Origin: Anas platyrhynchos
Taxonomy: Eukaryota; Chordata; Aves; Anseriformes; Anatidae
DNA: 64,000 bases
Assembly (NCBI RefSeq): GCF_047663525.1
Contig: NC_092589.1
Coordinates: forward strand, 82,992,001 to 83,056,000
Direction: 5' to 3'
Position numbers and translations under genes: made by a program
The notes under the pieces: generated by a model
What the model saw: the letters and a program-made list of their open reading frames with translations, nothing else
Database searches by the model: none
What the model was told of the DNA's origin: nothing
Shown: positions 25,161 through 35,600 of the stretch, piece by piece
Layout: every line of letters begins with the position of its first letter
Position numbering within the stretch: position 1 is the stretch's first letter

Positions 25161-28100
25161 CTGAGCTCCTGGTGCTCTTGCTGTGAAAGTTGTGGATGTT
25201 TCAGTGCTACTGAAAAAAAGAACGGCAGAATGAGGACTTGAGCTTTTGGGCGCCAGCCTAACCCTGATGGATAGCTTGCAGAGCAAATGTAGAAAAGCTG
25301 GAAAATCGTGTTCCCTTAAGACACTTCTTCCATCTGCTGCTGCAGTACCTGATCATTTGAGGTTTTCAGGCACGCTGCTCTGTGGGTTGAGAAGGCTAGG
25401 GCAAGAAATGCTCACTGTTTAAGGTCTTGTTTCACAGCTTCTCCTCCTTGCAAAAAGGAATTTCCATCATGGCCTCTAGGATGAGCAGAATAATATTTAT
25501 GGTGGAGACCCTCTTCTCTTTTCCAGAGATTTTATGACTGCGAAACTGTGGAAGAGCTTGTGTGCACCCTTGGTTTTCAGTGCTATCCTAGCAGCAAAGT
25601 CTCCAAAGCCAGCCAAATAAAGATAGAGCTTTAGGACAAGCAGACAGTCTTCTAAACTAGGAACAGGACCAAATCTTTTCTCTCATTTCAAAATGAGTCA
25701 AGAAACTGCCACATAAACCTTGAGAAAAGATGTTCGTCTGTGAGCAGGACACGGGATGTGGTTATTAGAAGACAATGTACCTCCAAGTGCCTCTTTGGAG
25801 ATCATTTATATCTTCTTCGTTTGTTCTATCTACCTACGGATGATGAGAAAAAAGTGAGCAAAACGTTCAAGCTTATAACACAAAGCAGCAGCAGGAAACA
25901 CGCTTGAGAAGAAGAGATGGGGAAATCTTGAAAGCAGCCATGGAACTCCAGGGTCTACAAAACCAGGGTGCAAGCGATCTCAGTGAGACTACTGAACAAC
26001 CTCACCTGATTGTTACATGGATTTTTGCCAAGTAAATCATCAAGCCCACTCATTAGGCACATCTGATCAATGTAAACAGCTAAATAAAATGCTTCATGGT
26101 TGGAATACAGCATTCATAAAATGATGGGCAAAGATTATTTATCATAAAAGTATGTAATACTATTATTTGAAAAAAAAACTCTGTCTGGTAGAGCAAGAAT
26201 TGGTGATTTGTGGCTTAGAAAGAGCACAGGATCAGCTGGATTATCTCCTCTATTACCTTGTTTCCTTCTCTTTCTGAAATAGGGAGTGAAGGAAGTTACA
26301 GCTGCAATAGTACTGGGGTGGCCAGAAGATACCTGACCAATGCACTGCTTCGAAGCACATTAACTGGGAGCAACCAAAAGAAAAGTAAGAACATCTGATC
26401 TTAGGGTCTATGTCCACCCCCATCTCTTCCTTCAGACCTTGTCATTGGTATTGGATGGCTTTATTTCCACTGGCAGCAAGGCTCAAAGTGTGAGGAAAGA
26501 CAAGACTGCAAGTAGCTTGTCACTATTTTAAGTCTTTCACAATCATGCAGCTTAAAAAAGTGGCCATTGACGTATTCTGGAGTTCCATCACATGGCTGGA
26601 AGCCCCACAAAATTCTAGTTTTTCTAGATGTTTGGGATTTCAAATTTTGTTCCAAATCAGAATAACGGTGCTCTCTACCTCCAGAAAGCCATGGAGAAAA
26701 TTAATTACAGCTCAATGGAAACATGATTCAGCTTTTCAAATTTTGTATTATTTTGTAATATATAATATAAAATGAAATATTTTGAAACCAAAACTCATTT
26801 TGAAAGAAGAAATTGAAACATTTAGCTTGGAAATGTCAAAACGAGATGTTCCCACACTGTTGGAACATCCCTCCACCACTTACTCTTTTTTAAATGACAT
26901 TTTCAGTGAAACCGACACAAGTTTGCAAAGCGATCTGATTTTGACAGGGTTGCATTTTCCAGTGGAAAGCTGTTCTGTCAGAGGTTTTCCAACCAGCTCC
27001 ACCAGGAACAGGTGTCACAGGATCGCAACAACCTTCCCCTTGCCAAATCGCTAAATTAAAGGCGAGATCTGGATAAACGTTTGGGGAGCGCAAGGCACGA
27101 GGGGTCACAGGACACCCCACCATGAAGAAGGCTGAGAAGCTGGTGCTCGAGTCACCTCTGGCTACCGATACCGAACTGCTGCGCCTGTGGGCTGAACTGG
27201 CAGTAGCAACTGTGGAGGATTTTTAGGGGGAAAAAAAAGCCACCTCGGTGTGTAGGCATGGCTACATTTGTCAACATCACAATTTCCCTCCCTGCTCTCC
27301 GAGTTTAGAAGTGACAGAAAGAAGGATTACCCCGAGATTGGAGTAAATCCCAGTTCAGGATGGGGATCTTTTATCCAGCCGTAAGAGTGGAGGTGGAATG
27401 AGCAGTAAGTAACACGTTGCCCTAAATTCACCCCGTGGGCTGACTTGTGTCCAGCGATGTTCTCTGGATGGGACTTGCCTTTGCCGAGGAGCTGCGCTCC
27501 TCCATGACTGCGGAAGAGAAGCTTAACCAAGTAGGTTCACATGAAAGGCAAAAGTACCAACCTTTCAGGGAAAAAGAATCAAATGAAAACTCTCAGTCCT
27601 CTGAGGAGAAGTCGGTACTTTCTGAAATGTAAAGCTGAAGAGAAATCTGCTCTGATTTTACTGCAGTGTTAAATAAAGTTCTTTTTACACACCAGCACTT
27701 TTGAATTACCAAACAGACTGACTAATATCAGAAGCTTGAGTTGGGCACAAATGAGTTAGCCTTTTTTCTTCTCCAATTTTCTCACAGGAATGCCACTTGA
27801 AAATGCTTCCTTTCTTGTTAATTTAACGATTATCATCAGGAAGAGCCAGCGGTGGGAAGAAAAAAAAAAAAAATGTAGGCAGTAATTACGATTGAGCAGA
27901 ATCGGTATGGGACTAAGCACAAGGGAAGACGAGACCGAGGCAGCGGGTCTGGGATCCTCGGCAGATGCGCCAGCCTGCTTCCCCAGAGCCCTGAGGTGCT
28001 GAGTGCCTCAAGCCCCGGGGGCCCAGATGGAGAAACCTTCGAGGGGAAGGCTCACCATCAGATGGCTCACACCTCTTGGGTTGGGCATCCCCGAAAATAC

Positions 28101-28248
28101 TGCCACCCAAAGTCTTTAATCCTCGCTCGTGAAGAGCGTAGCTCCCTGTGGGTTTCTCCGCTGAGGGATGAGGGACCCGGGCTAGTCCTCTGCCGCTGGG
28201 TGGATGTGGTAGATGGACCAGTTAATGTCTTTAGACACTATGTCAAAC

Positions 28249-28262
28249 GATAAATATTTATC
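28249..28262. repeat. Perfect 14-bp palindrome
   Basis: GATAAATATTTATC is its own reverse complement and sits in an AT-rich pocket (about 28220-28310) just before the CpG island. It contains MEF2-like and forkhead-like cores, but no function is demonstrated. Confidence 0.7.
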
Positions 28263-28907
28263 ATGTTGCTGTATTAATACATGTGAAGACAAATACATAT
28301 TTATGACACTGCAGAGGGAGAAGCACACGGAGCAAAGCCAGCTGGATATCACATTCTTTAGGAACCGTCTTTTGAAGAAAGCCCAGCCTGCCGGTTGTCC
28401 TTGTGCCTTCGGAGCCACCTCAGCCCGGGGAGATGCGGGATTCCCCACGACGTGCCCGCCACCACCACGGCTGTTGCACCAGCACAAGACCACCACAGCC
28501 ACTCTCTGCCAGCCTCGGGGGTAACGTGGGGAACAAACGCTGGCAAAACTCCGGTGCCCCGCAGCCGGGCACCACCATGCAGAGATGCACCAAGCCTTGA
28601 GGCACACGGCTGCTGGGCGATGCCCCTTGGGGTGCCTCCCCAAACCCACCCTCAAGCCCTCGGGAGCTTCTCAATGGAAGCCGGGCTCCCTCCTGGGGGC
28701 TGCCCCGAGGCCTCAGCCCCTCGTTCTCCGCCGCCACAGCCTGGTGGGGCGGAGAGGGCGGCGGGCGGGTCCCTGCCGGGTCTCTGCCTCCCTCCCTCCG
28801 TCCTTCTCTCCCTCCCCTCGGGCGGGGAGGCGCCGGCCGCCCCCGCGGGCCGCAGGCGGCGCTGCCTCGCCCGTCGGCTGCCGGCAAGGCCCCGCGGCAC
28901 GACGAGG

Positions 28908-28928
28908 CTAATTATAATTAATAATTTA
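28908..28928. promoter_or_regulatory. AT-only core inside the CpG island
   Basis: An almost pure A/T stretch with repeated TAATTA-type cores is embedded in very GC-rich sequence. Such cores are typical homeodomain binding sites. Binding is inferred, not shown. Confidence 0.45.
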
Positions 28929-29015
28929 GAGCCCCTCGGGGAGGGGTAGGGGAAGAGAAGGGAGCGGGAGGCGGCCGCCCGGCGGGGTACGGGGCACGGG
29001 GCACGGGGCACGGCC

Positions 29016-29036
29016 GGGGCAGGGGCAGGGGCAGGG
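29016..29036 (+). promoter_or_regulatory. G-quadruplex motif upstream of the TATA-like element
   Basis: Three GGGGCA units followed by GGG give four G-runs with two-base CA loops, a textbook quadruplex-forming pattern. It is preceded by four GGCACGG-like tandem units at about 28988-29013. It lies about 125-145 bp upstream of the TATA-like element. Confidence 0.65.
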
Positions 29037-29139
29037 CTGGGGTCCGCCGCCCGCCCGCTGCCCACCCCCGGGGCGAAGTTTGGCCGCCGCCGCCTGGCTT
29101 CCCCCGGCGCTGCCAGGGCCAGGACAAAAGGCACATTAA

Positions 29140-29145
29140 CACGTG
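29140..29145. promoter_or_regulatory. Canonical E-box CACGTG
   Basis: The perfect CACGTG palindrome is flanked as TTAACACGTGATGG, about 20 bp upstream of the TATA-like element. This class of site binds bHLH factors such as USF, MYC/MAX, CLOCK/BMAL1 or MiT/TFE proteins. Confidence 0.5.
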
Positions 29146-29160
29146 ATGGCAGCCGGGCTT

Positions 29161-29167
29161 CATAAAT
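29161..29167 (+). promoter_or_regulatory. CNR1: TATA-like element CATAAAT
   Basis: CATAAAT is the only A/T-rich core-promoter-like element in this part of the island and lies in the gene's orientation. If used, transcription would start near 29190, inside the island. CpG-island promoters often start at several positions, so this is one option only. Confidence 0.4.
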
Positions 29168-29190
29168 GGGACCGGAGAGGGGCGGCAGGC

Positions 29191-29602
29191 TGCGGGGGGT
29201 GACGGGGGACGAGGCGGCGGTGGGTGCCGGAGCCCCAGCCCCAGCCCCATCCCCAGCCCGCTGCCTGCCCGCCCCGCTCGCTGCCTGCGGGCGGAGGCGG
29301 CGGAGGAGGGCCGGGGGCGGCGGTGCTGCTGGTGCTGGAGGTGGAGGAGAAGGAGAAGCAGCAGCAGCAGCGGCAGCAGCAGCCGCCCGTGGAGCGAGGG
29401 CGGCGGTGGTCGGAGAGGAGGCGCCAGGGGGGGAGAAGAAGAAGTCTCCCACCTCCTCCTTCCCCTCGCCGGCACCGCCTCCTCCTCGGCGCTCCCCAGT
29501 GCCGGGGTGCCCGGGCGGGGCGGCGCTCCCGCTCCCCGCTCCCTGCCGGGGGTCGGCGCGGCCGGAGCAGGAGGGGGACACGAGGCCGGGGCCGTGCCGA
29601 GG
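29191..29602 (+). other. CNR1: CNR1 5' non-coding exon 1 (inferred)
   Basis: The exon end is set by a consensus donor at 29603 (CCGAGG|GTAAGG). The start is only estimated from the TATA-like element. Between 29191 and 29602 there is no ATG in any frame, as expected for an untranslated leader. The exon is extremely GC-rich and contains a short CAG/CGG triplet tract at about 29358-29383, so a structured leader is likely. An ATG at 29166 would enter the leader only if transcription began upstream of the TATA-like element. Transcript data are needed for exact limits. Confidence 0.55.
29358..29383 (+). repeat. CAG/CGG triplet tract in the leader
   Basis: Four CAG-type units, one CGG, then three more CAG-type units leading into CCGCC. 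Frames through it give poly-Gln/Ala or poly-Leu, which explains some spurious open frames. Confidence 0.85.
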
Positions 29603-32600
29603 GTAAGGAGGGCGAGGGGCTGCGGGGAAGGAGGGAGGGAAGGAAGGAAAAAGGGTCCCGGCGGGGCTGAGCCCCTCGAAGTTTGTCGCCTAGGGGAGGT
29701 GGGGGGCGACGCCGCTTGCCCCGACGGCGGGGCGGCTGCAGCGCGCTGCCCCCTTCTCCGTCAGCCCGAGCGGCTTTGGGGTCGGGGACGGGTCCCTCGG
29801 GACACCCGAGGGTTGCTGCCCTCGTCCCCGTGCGCATCCCGGTCGCCAAACTCCGCAGGGCTGCTGGGCTGGCAGAGGGGGCAGCCCCGCCGCAGGGTGT
29901 CCCCGCGGGGGTTTTGGGGCCGGCCGGGGTCTGCCTGAAATTGGGAGGGGTGCGTGTGGGGTGGGGGGAGCTCCGGAAACTTCAGGCGGTGGCTGTCGGG
30001 TGAAGCTTTCGGGCGGTCCGGCGCCGATCCGAGGGGCCGGGGGGGTTTCTCGTAGCCGGGCAGCTTTTTGTTCCCGAGCCGGCTGCGGAGCTCCGCCGGG
30101 AGCACCCCTGGAGGAGGTACGTACCCGGCAGCAGGCGGCTCCTTCCCGTGCCTTCGCTTCGGTTGGGGAAAATGGTGTCAGATGATGAAGTCCGGAGTTG
30201 TTTGGGTGGTTTTTTTTTTGGCTAAAATTATCCTGAGCGGTGCTTTCTGTACGCCAGTAAACGATCGCATGCACAGTTTTGGTGTATGGCTTCTCCCTTC
30301 AAGAAGGAAAAGGGAGAGGTGCTCCAGAGAGCAAAATACTCCTTCTGGAGTACCCGCAAGTTTTGCTTTTTTTTAAAAAAAAGAAGCATCGTGTGGCTTT
30401 TTTGACCTGTTAAAGGTGTGTGGTGTTTCTTTTTCTCCTTGCACGTATCCTCGTGTTTTCATTGTTCACCTTTCCTTAAAGGAATATGGCTTTCTCTGCT
30501 GGGGGTGGCATTGCTGCTCACATGGATCGAGATCGTGGGGAGGATCAGAGTGCTCTTTAGTACAGCGTATAATACCAAAATGTGCAACATAGCAAAAAAA
30601 AATATCTTGGGAGTACTTAATTCTTCTCAGATTACACCTAGTATCAGCTGCTAGCGCAGGTTTTCTCCTCTAAAAAAGAGAAAAAAAAAAAGGTGTGACT
30701 CTGCCTGCATAATAAATATCCGTACTAGAGTTTATTAAATCAACTGTAAAAGAAATGAATATAATGTCTTTAAACAGTTTAGAAGATGAATGTGTAATTC
30801 CTGCTTTGCTTGAGGTTAAAATTAGTTTTGTAGCAGCCGGGATACATCTTTGCTTTATTATCCATTGGTCTTTGGAATGAGAGGCAAAGCCATTTGAATA
30901 AAAGCATTTTAAAACAAAACTGATAAAAACAATAATTGTTTGACTGAGCCATCAGGCATCTATTGCTGAGGGGGGAAGAAAAAAAAGTTGGCAAGGTAAA
31001 GAAATTGATTATTTGCTTTGAATTTATCTCGTCAACTGTTCGGTAACACCTGAAACCACAGTAATTAAATAAAAATACCTACAAAACTCTAGGGGAAAGT
31101 GGAAGCAGGTTTTAGCATTGCGAGGATGGGCGGGTGGGTGCTTTGATCCTGGCTGTTGTGCTTTGGTGAATTATGTTAGCTCCGTTGCATGAAGAGCACC
31201 GTTTAGAGCCTTCATGCTCTGCTGAAGGAATGGCACATCTCAGCCAAGGCATGTCCGTCTGTCTCGTTCTGTGTTCACAGGTTTCTGATTGGGCAACAAA
31301 AGTTTAGAAACGGAATAACTTCTTTCCCCCCCCAGTCATTTCTGACTTCCATCCTTTAACGTGGCCATCCCCAAATGCTTGCAAACTGTGATTCTGCTCA
31401 GATTTTGGTGCTGGCAGTGTTACGCACTGGGGAGGGAGAGCTCAGGTGGCTTTCCTCTCTGTTGGATAAAAGTAGGTGAGGAGATTAAATGGCAGGGGAG
31501 AACCCAAACCTGTGCACTTAGAGTTGCCTGAGCGTTTTGCAAATACGTCGCCGCTCCTGGTTCCTCAGGTCTGTCTCATGCACTGTCTTCCACTCCCCCG
31601 GTTTCTCTCCTCGTGCCCTTTTTAAGGGGAATTACCTTCACTTCTCACGTGCAAACTTTGCGACCTCTCCCTAGCTGTTCCGTCAGCTCTCGAGGCATCA
31701 GCAGCATTCATTTTGTCAACAGTGATTTCTCTTCATTTCTTTGCAGATGTCTATATTGGCTTTATCTCATTCTCCTCATGAAACAGTAAATGGTTTGAGA
31801 TACATTTTTGCTGCAATTTCCCAGATAGGTTGGGCTATCTACGATGATGAATGTTCCACAGAACCACTCATCAAGCATTTAAGCGAGAATTTGGAGATTT
31901 TTCTCCTTGGTAGCAGCAAATTCGCACAGTCTGCTGCTGATTTAAAATATGTACTGCAGGCGACCCTAACACTGGGATTTGGCCAAGTTCAAAGCAGCTG
32001 TGCAGATGGACATAGAAGACAGAAGGCAGAGGGAAATAGACCCTTTTAATCATAACAAGGCTGCTCTTGTTTTCCTATCTATAGTGGAGATGCATGCCAG
32101 CCCCTTGTACTTAAAAGCAAGCTTGCAAATGTGCCAGAATAGACAGCAACAGCATTTGTTATTAATGCAAAGTTAAAAATGTGACAACCTGTCTTCTCAG
32201 TATTGCTCTTTATGTCTCCATTTCTAGCCTGACGCTGCGCTGCTGCAAAAAAGCGCACGCCTAATTGCTGCTGGTGGGATAAGGATGCCCCCCAGAACTC
32301 AGCCTCGGTGCAAGTGCGTGGCTTTGTTAATGATCACTGCAACCAGCCATGGCCTGTCCTTTTGAAATGGCCATAATGACTTATAAATCAATTGCTCGTT
32401 AGAAAGAACTTTTTTTTTTTTTCTTTTTTTGCTGAAGGTGCCATTGTTACCCGTGAAAAATGATTTGGCTTGCACCATAAGGGTGGCCCACGTTTTGTTA
32501 CGACGTTGGTGCCTCATGCAGGGGCATTGTGGTTATGCACACAGCGAGCTCACTTCTGCCTCTCTCGAGTGGGAACATCCTTCTCGTTTCATCTAGCTGC

Positions 32601-35600
32601 CCACATCCAGATTACAGATAAAATAGATATTTCACTACTGCATTAGTTAATAAGATTTCATTCATTATACCTCAGCTGGGCTGTTGGTGAAACTGGCTGC
32701 TTTGTGCCTTTCAGATGTTGTCTTGTTTGTGTAGATCAAGGCTGGATGGCATCGAATTTTGCCTCAACCTGTGTTAACCTCTTTTTATGGCAGTTGTATA
32801 TTCTTCTTAGCAAAGGCGTGCTCACATACTACAAAGTACTGAGCAGCAGCAGTTCATTAGGGAGTACTGTCAATTCCATTTCAGCCCTCGCTGGGATAAT
32901 TTTCATATCTGCATTTTAGGAAAGCTTTTAAAGTTTGTACTTGGGGGTTTGGGGGCTCCCACTTTCCCTTTCTGGCGAACACGTGAAATGTGCTTGTTGC
33001 TCTGAGAAGTCATTATTTCTACCCGGTTCTGCCTCTGTGGAGCACAAGGCAGTGCTGGATTCCAGACTGTGCCTGGAAAACTGTGTGGAATAGGTTTGGA
33101 GTGTGTGTCTGTAGATACCCATACGTATATAATCTAGCAAAATAATTTTCACAGGATCTCGGTGATAGATGTGCTAATTTTAGATGCTTGTTTTTCCCCA
33201 GGAAGGCTGGGTATGGGGGAATTCAAAATGCTACTCAGCAGTTATCTCGCCTGTATGTTTTGTACCTACACTGCTAGCTTGTCTGTCTGTCCTCTGGCAC
33301 CAGGAATTTGGGTTTACGCATGACAAACACTGCTGCAGCGTTTGTGAGACTTTGCACAGTTGTTCCTCCAGGCATGTGTATGTGTTTGTGTATGTCTATC
33401 TGTAAGTTTATACGTGTGTATATATATATACACACAAATTCATAGCTCATCCCTCAGTATCTTTTAACCACTTCTCCAGATACCATGAAATATCGGTTGG
33501 AGTCTCTCTGCATTTTGTTGTTCTGGTTACTTTGGTACCAGATTCTACTGTAATTCTTTCTCACTTCTCCTTTTCTCTCCCTCTCTCCTTTTTTTAAAAA
33601 AGAAAAGCATCTGCATATTTCAAAGACATGCACCATTGCCAAGCAATCTGGTGTAGTAGCTTAATATGCTGGCAAATAATTTCACAAGTTGTTTGTGTGT
33701 GTGAAGGCAGTATATTTGAATATCATTATATTCTGAATGTAGATATGAAGAGAGTTATCTGAGCTTATTTAAATTTTATGAAAGGCCAGACAGCTCCAGA
33801 AATGAAAAAAATGTTTTACATTTCTTAATTGGAGTGCATATTTCTGTCCTCTGCTGACGGTGTGGGGGACATCACGTTCACCAGAAGCCTTCATGTCCCA
33901 GCATCTGAGCACTGCCCATGTGTGGTGACCTAATAACAATTTTCAGGAGAAGGAGGCTCCCGAGGGCTGAGCAGAAGGAACATTGCTTTGCAATGTGCTG
34001 CTGACCTTCTTGGCCATTATCTGTGAGCCCTGCGTTCCTTTTTCCTTCTCGCTGCATCTACCTACCGTGTGGGTTATCCAGTGGCCACGTTTGAGCATCC
34101 TGTCTCCCTTTTTGCTCTGAGGTATGTGTCCCGTGCTTCATTTTCCTACAGAGTCTGGTGGGCTCGGCTGGTCACCGCTGACTGTCCCCGGCTCAGTGCC
34201 GTGTGTCGGTCCGTACAGCGCTGTCCTTCTCGGTGACCTTACACAGGACAGCTTCTCGGGGCCCTTTGCGTCTCCTCTCACCCTTTGAATACAGATCAAA
34301 AATGGGCTTTGAAAAGAGCAAGCTGTTGCCTGCAGAGCTGTGGGTCTGTTCTTTCTTTCAGGTGAGATCTGAAAGTCCCACTAGCTACATCCTTCAGCCT
34401 GTGGAGGTGTCTCTGAAGTCCTCCTGGCTCAGAAGAGCAGGGAGGTTTTCTCTCGTGAGTTTTCTCCTTCACCCAATCTGCTTTCTCCAAGCCAATCACA
34501 AAGGCAACAAAGGCAATTCCTTCCCTAAAATCTGCATCCCCTGCCTACCAGGGGCTCCTTCCACTCGTCTTCCTCTCTTACCTTCCCCTGGTTTGCACCC
34601 ATCTCACTTGGAGACATCCTATTCCCCGTCTTGGTCATCAGTTATCTTCCCCTTCTCTTTGCACTCCCATTCACACCGCTTAACCCCCATTACTTTGCCT
34701 TTCATCATCTCTTTGCAATCTAGCAGGGACTTCAATTAAAACTTGTTTCAGACACGGTTTCTTGCGGGGGGAAGGAGGAGAGCAGTCATGCACTGTGTGG
34801 TTTATTAAGATTTCTCCCTGGAGCCTAATGTTTTTCCTGCCTTTCTGGTTCTAATCTGTACTCTTTTAATAAAGTTCACTAATATTTTCTGCTGCTACAA
34901 ATTCTTGACCTTTTTTCTTCTGCTCTGGCTGCTATGTGGAAGCTGTTTTCTTGGAGTGGTTAACTCTTTGCTCATAAGTGTGTTTCTCCCACAGCTTCAT
35001 GCACTAGATGTCAGATTCTTCTGGGGACCTCTAGCATCCAGCATCCAGTGGAGTCTGAGCCCTTTATGTCCTGTGCTGCTCTTTGCAGTTACTTCTCTCT
35101 CTTCAGACACATCTTGTGTGCCAAGCTGCTGTCTCTTCCAGGAAATCGAGTGTTCACTCCCCATCTCTTTTGCACCTTGCTGGGCTTCTCTTTCTCCATT
35201 TCACCTTTATGTCAATTCTGCCCAGCAGTGGTAAGCATCTGCACCTCTTGGCATTACAGAATGGTCAGAAAAGGTGCAGGGAAAAAATATTTATTCTTTG
35301 AGTATCGAAATCCAAGATAAGTCCTCTTCTAAAAAAAGTTCGAGTTCCACACTGACCAATTTAACAGATGAGTCCTCATCTGTTTTCCTTACTGTAAATT
35401 AAGGAAAATGTATCAAACTACTCTTATTGTATCCTTTCTGTTGTATTGGGAAGTCAGTCCCGAAATGGGAGCTGTTTTTCAGCAAATACGAGGTCACTCC
35501 AGTGTTTCCATTTCATCTGAACTTGTCATACTTCAGCAAGCCTCTTCATTGCCTCCCAAAACTGTCTTTCAATGATATTAGGATGCAAAACGAACTGTGA

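Larger units (their letters stand above)
19351..28590. other. CNR1 upstream region, no gene seen
   Basis: About 9.2 kb directly upstream of the CpG island. I find no exon, RNA gene or transposon. It contains a pure A29 tract (20009-20037), a G-run pair at 25139-25160 and a perfect palindrome at 28249-28262. It is a plausible location for distal CNR1 control elements, but nothing in the sequence alone proves one. Confidence 0.5.
28591..30130. promoter_or_regulatory. CNR1: CpG island, presumed CNR1 promoter
   Basis: This roughly 1.5 kb block is strongly GC-rich with very dense CpG, unlike the AT-rich DNA on both sides. It carries several GC-box-like GGGCGG cores (for example around 28748 and 29515), a TATA-like element, an E-box and a consensus splice donor. 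Long open frames occur on both strands here (up to 309 codons on the minus strand), but they are low-complexity Ala/Pro/Arg/Ser frames expected from GC-rich DNA and are not annotated as genes. The island lies about 12 kb upstream of the CNR1 coding exon in the right orientation, and mammalian CNR1 likewise has 5' non-coding exons separated from the coding exon by a large intron. Confidence 0.85.

Noticed and set aside
28652..29581. 309-codon minus-strand open frame in the CpG island, plus several others there on both strands
   Set aside because: Low-complexity Ala/Pro/Arg/Ser composition, mutual overlap on both strands and the extreme GC content explain the lack of stops; no domain or conserved motif is visible.
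34203..34739. 178-codon + strand open frame in intron 1
   Set aside because: It lies in pyrimidine-rich intronic DNA, has no recognisable domain, its Ser/Leu/Pro-rich composition follows the base bias, and it has no splice context.
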